This document shows, one piece after another, positions 63,846 to 64,000 of a stretch of 64,000 nucleotides of DNA. Numbering within the stretch: position 1 is the first letter of the stretch; each line of letters opens with the position of its first letter. The DNA is from Belliella buryatensis. GTDB taxonomy: Bacteria; Bacteroidota; Bacteroidia; Cytophagales; Cyclobacteriaceae. Under the pieces are notes generated by a model, which did no database searches, had not been told where the DNA came from, and worked only from the letters and a program-made list of their open reading frames with translations. The position numbers were made by a program, and so were the translations under genes. Location: NCBI RefSeq assembly GCF_900188245.1, contig NZ_FZOK01000013.1, positions 81,749 through 145,748 of the forward strand. Direction: 5' to 3'.

Positions 63846-63874
63846 AAGCCAAGCAGAAATGCTTGGTTTTTTTT
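63846..63874 (+). terminator. Terminator of initiator tRNA
   Basis: Stem CCAAGCA / TGCTTGG with a GAAA loop and T8. The last 126 bp of the window show nothing further. Confidence 0.92.
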
Positions 63875-64000
63875 ATGTCTTGAAAATGAGGTGGAGGGTA
63901 GTCTGGGATCAGTCTTAAAATCTGGGGAGGTTCAAAATTTAGCCATAGATATTAGCTAGTCTAAATAGGAAGAACTCTACATTTGAAACGCCTCTAAACT

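Overview
The window looks like chromosomal core DNA of a member of the Bacteroidota, most likely order Cytophagales near Cyclobacteriaceae/Algoriphagus. This rests on A+T-rich intergenic DNA, promoters of the Bacteroidota type (TTG, about 20 nt, then TAnnTTTG), weak Shine-Dalgarno sequences, many signal peptides ending in AQ, many lipoproteins, a TonB-linked outer-membrane protein of the OMP_b-brl_3 type, an OxyR of the Cys199/Cys208 kind and the glycogen trio GDE/GT4/GH57. The genus is inference. No prophage, insertion sequence, integron or CRISPR array was seen.

Layout. 1-9 kb: C-terminal part of an M14-like peptidase cut by the left edge, two small envelope proteins, polA, radA and a BamA/TamA-like barrel, with two diverged copies of an unexplained intergenic repeat (2112-2285 and 7457-7624). 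8.9-14.7 kb: an iron and peroxide block, with oxyR divergent from a three-gene ferric-iron ABC importer, then ohrR-ohr behind a dyad operator. 14.7-25 kb: housekeeping genes (prfA, uvrA, SlyD-like FKBP, DEAD-box helicase, pyrC, tRNA-His) mixed with a DUF4221-like lipoprotein, a GNAT enzyme and a VTT-domain membrane protein. 25-30 kb: glycogen/alpha-glucan operon (debranching enzyme, GT4 synthase, GH57) followed by an exported RidA-like lipoprotein. 30-40 kb: small envelope genes, a Kazal-domain lipoprotein, a VWA/AAA ATPase pair, ndk, a DHH phosphoesterase and three tandem FKBP lipoproteins.

40-53 kb: an AlaDH/PNT-saccharopine dehydrogenase-like enzyme overlapping deoC, a divergent pair of phosphate-transporter-like genes (Na/Pi cotransporter and PiT-like), tadA, superoxide dismutase, an outer-membrane beta-barrel protein behind a 29-bp Fur-like palindrome, a full M14 metallocarboxypeptidase paralogous to the edge gene, and three tandem PLDc_N mini-membrane proteins. 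The third of these is only 58 aa. 53-64 kb: a TIGR01777 epimerase, a fluoride riboswitch controlling a CLC-F antiporter, an unrecognised 347-aa protein, a methyltransferase, a SulP transporter, a signalling cluster (LytTR response regulator, TonB-C protein, TPR histidine kinase) and initiator tRNA-Met.

Most of the window is ordinary chromosome. The parts that deserve attention are mainly outside the long genes: the fluoride riboswitch, the paired noncoding repeats, a large palindromic element at 49.2 kb, the Fur-like palindrome, the OhrR operator, a short transcription unit at 25.1 kb and a possible RNA at 59.5-59.8 kb. I found no clear undescribed multi-gene defence or mobile system. All protein assignments come from reading motifs by eye; no database search was possible.
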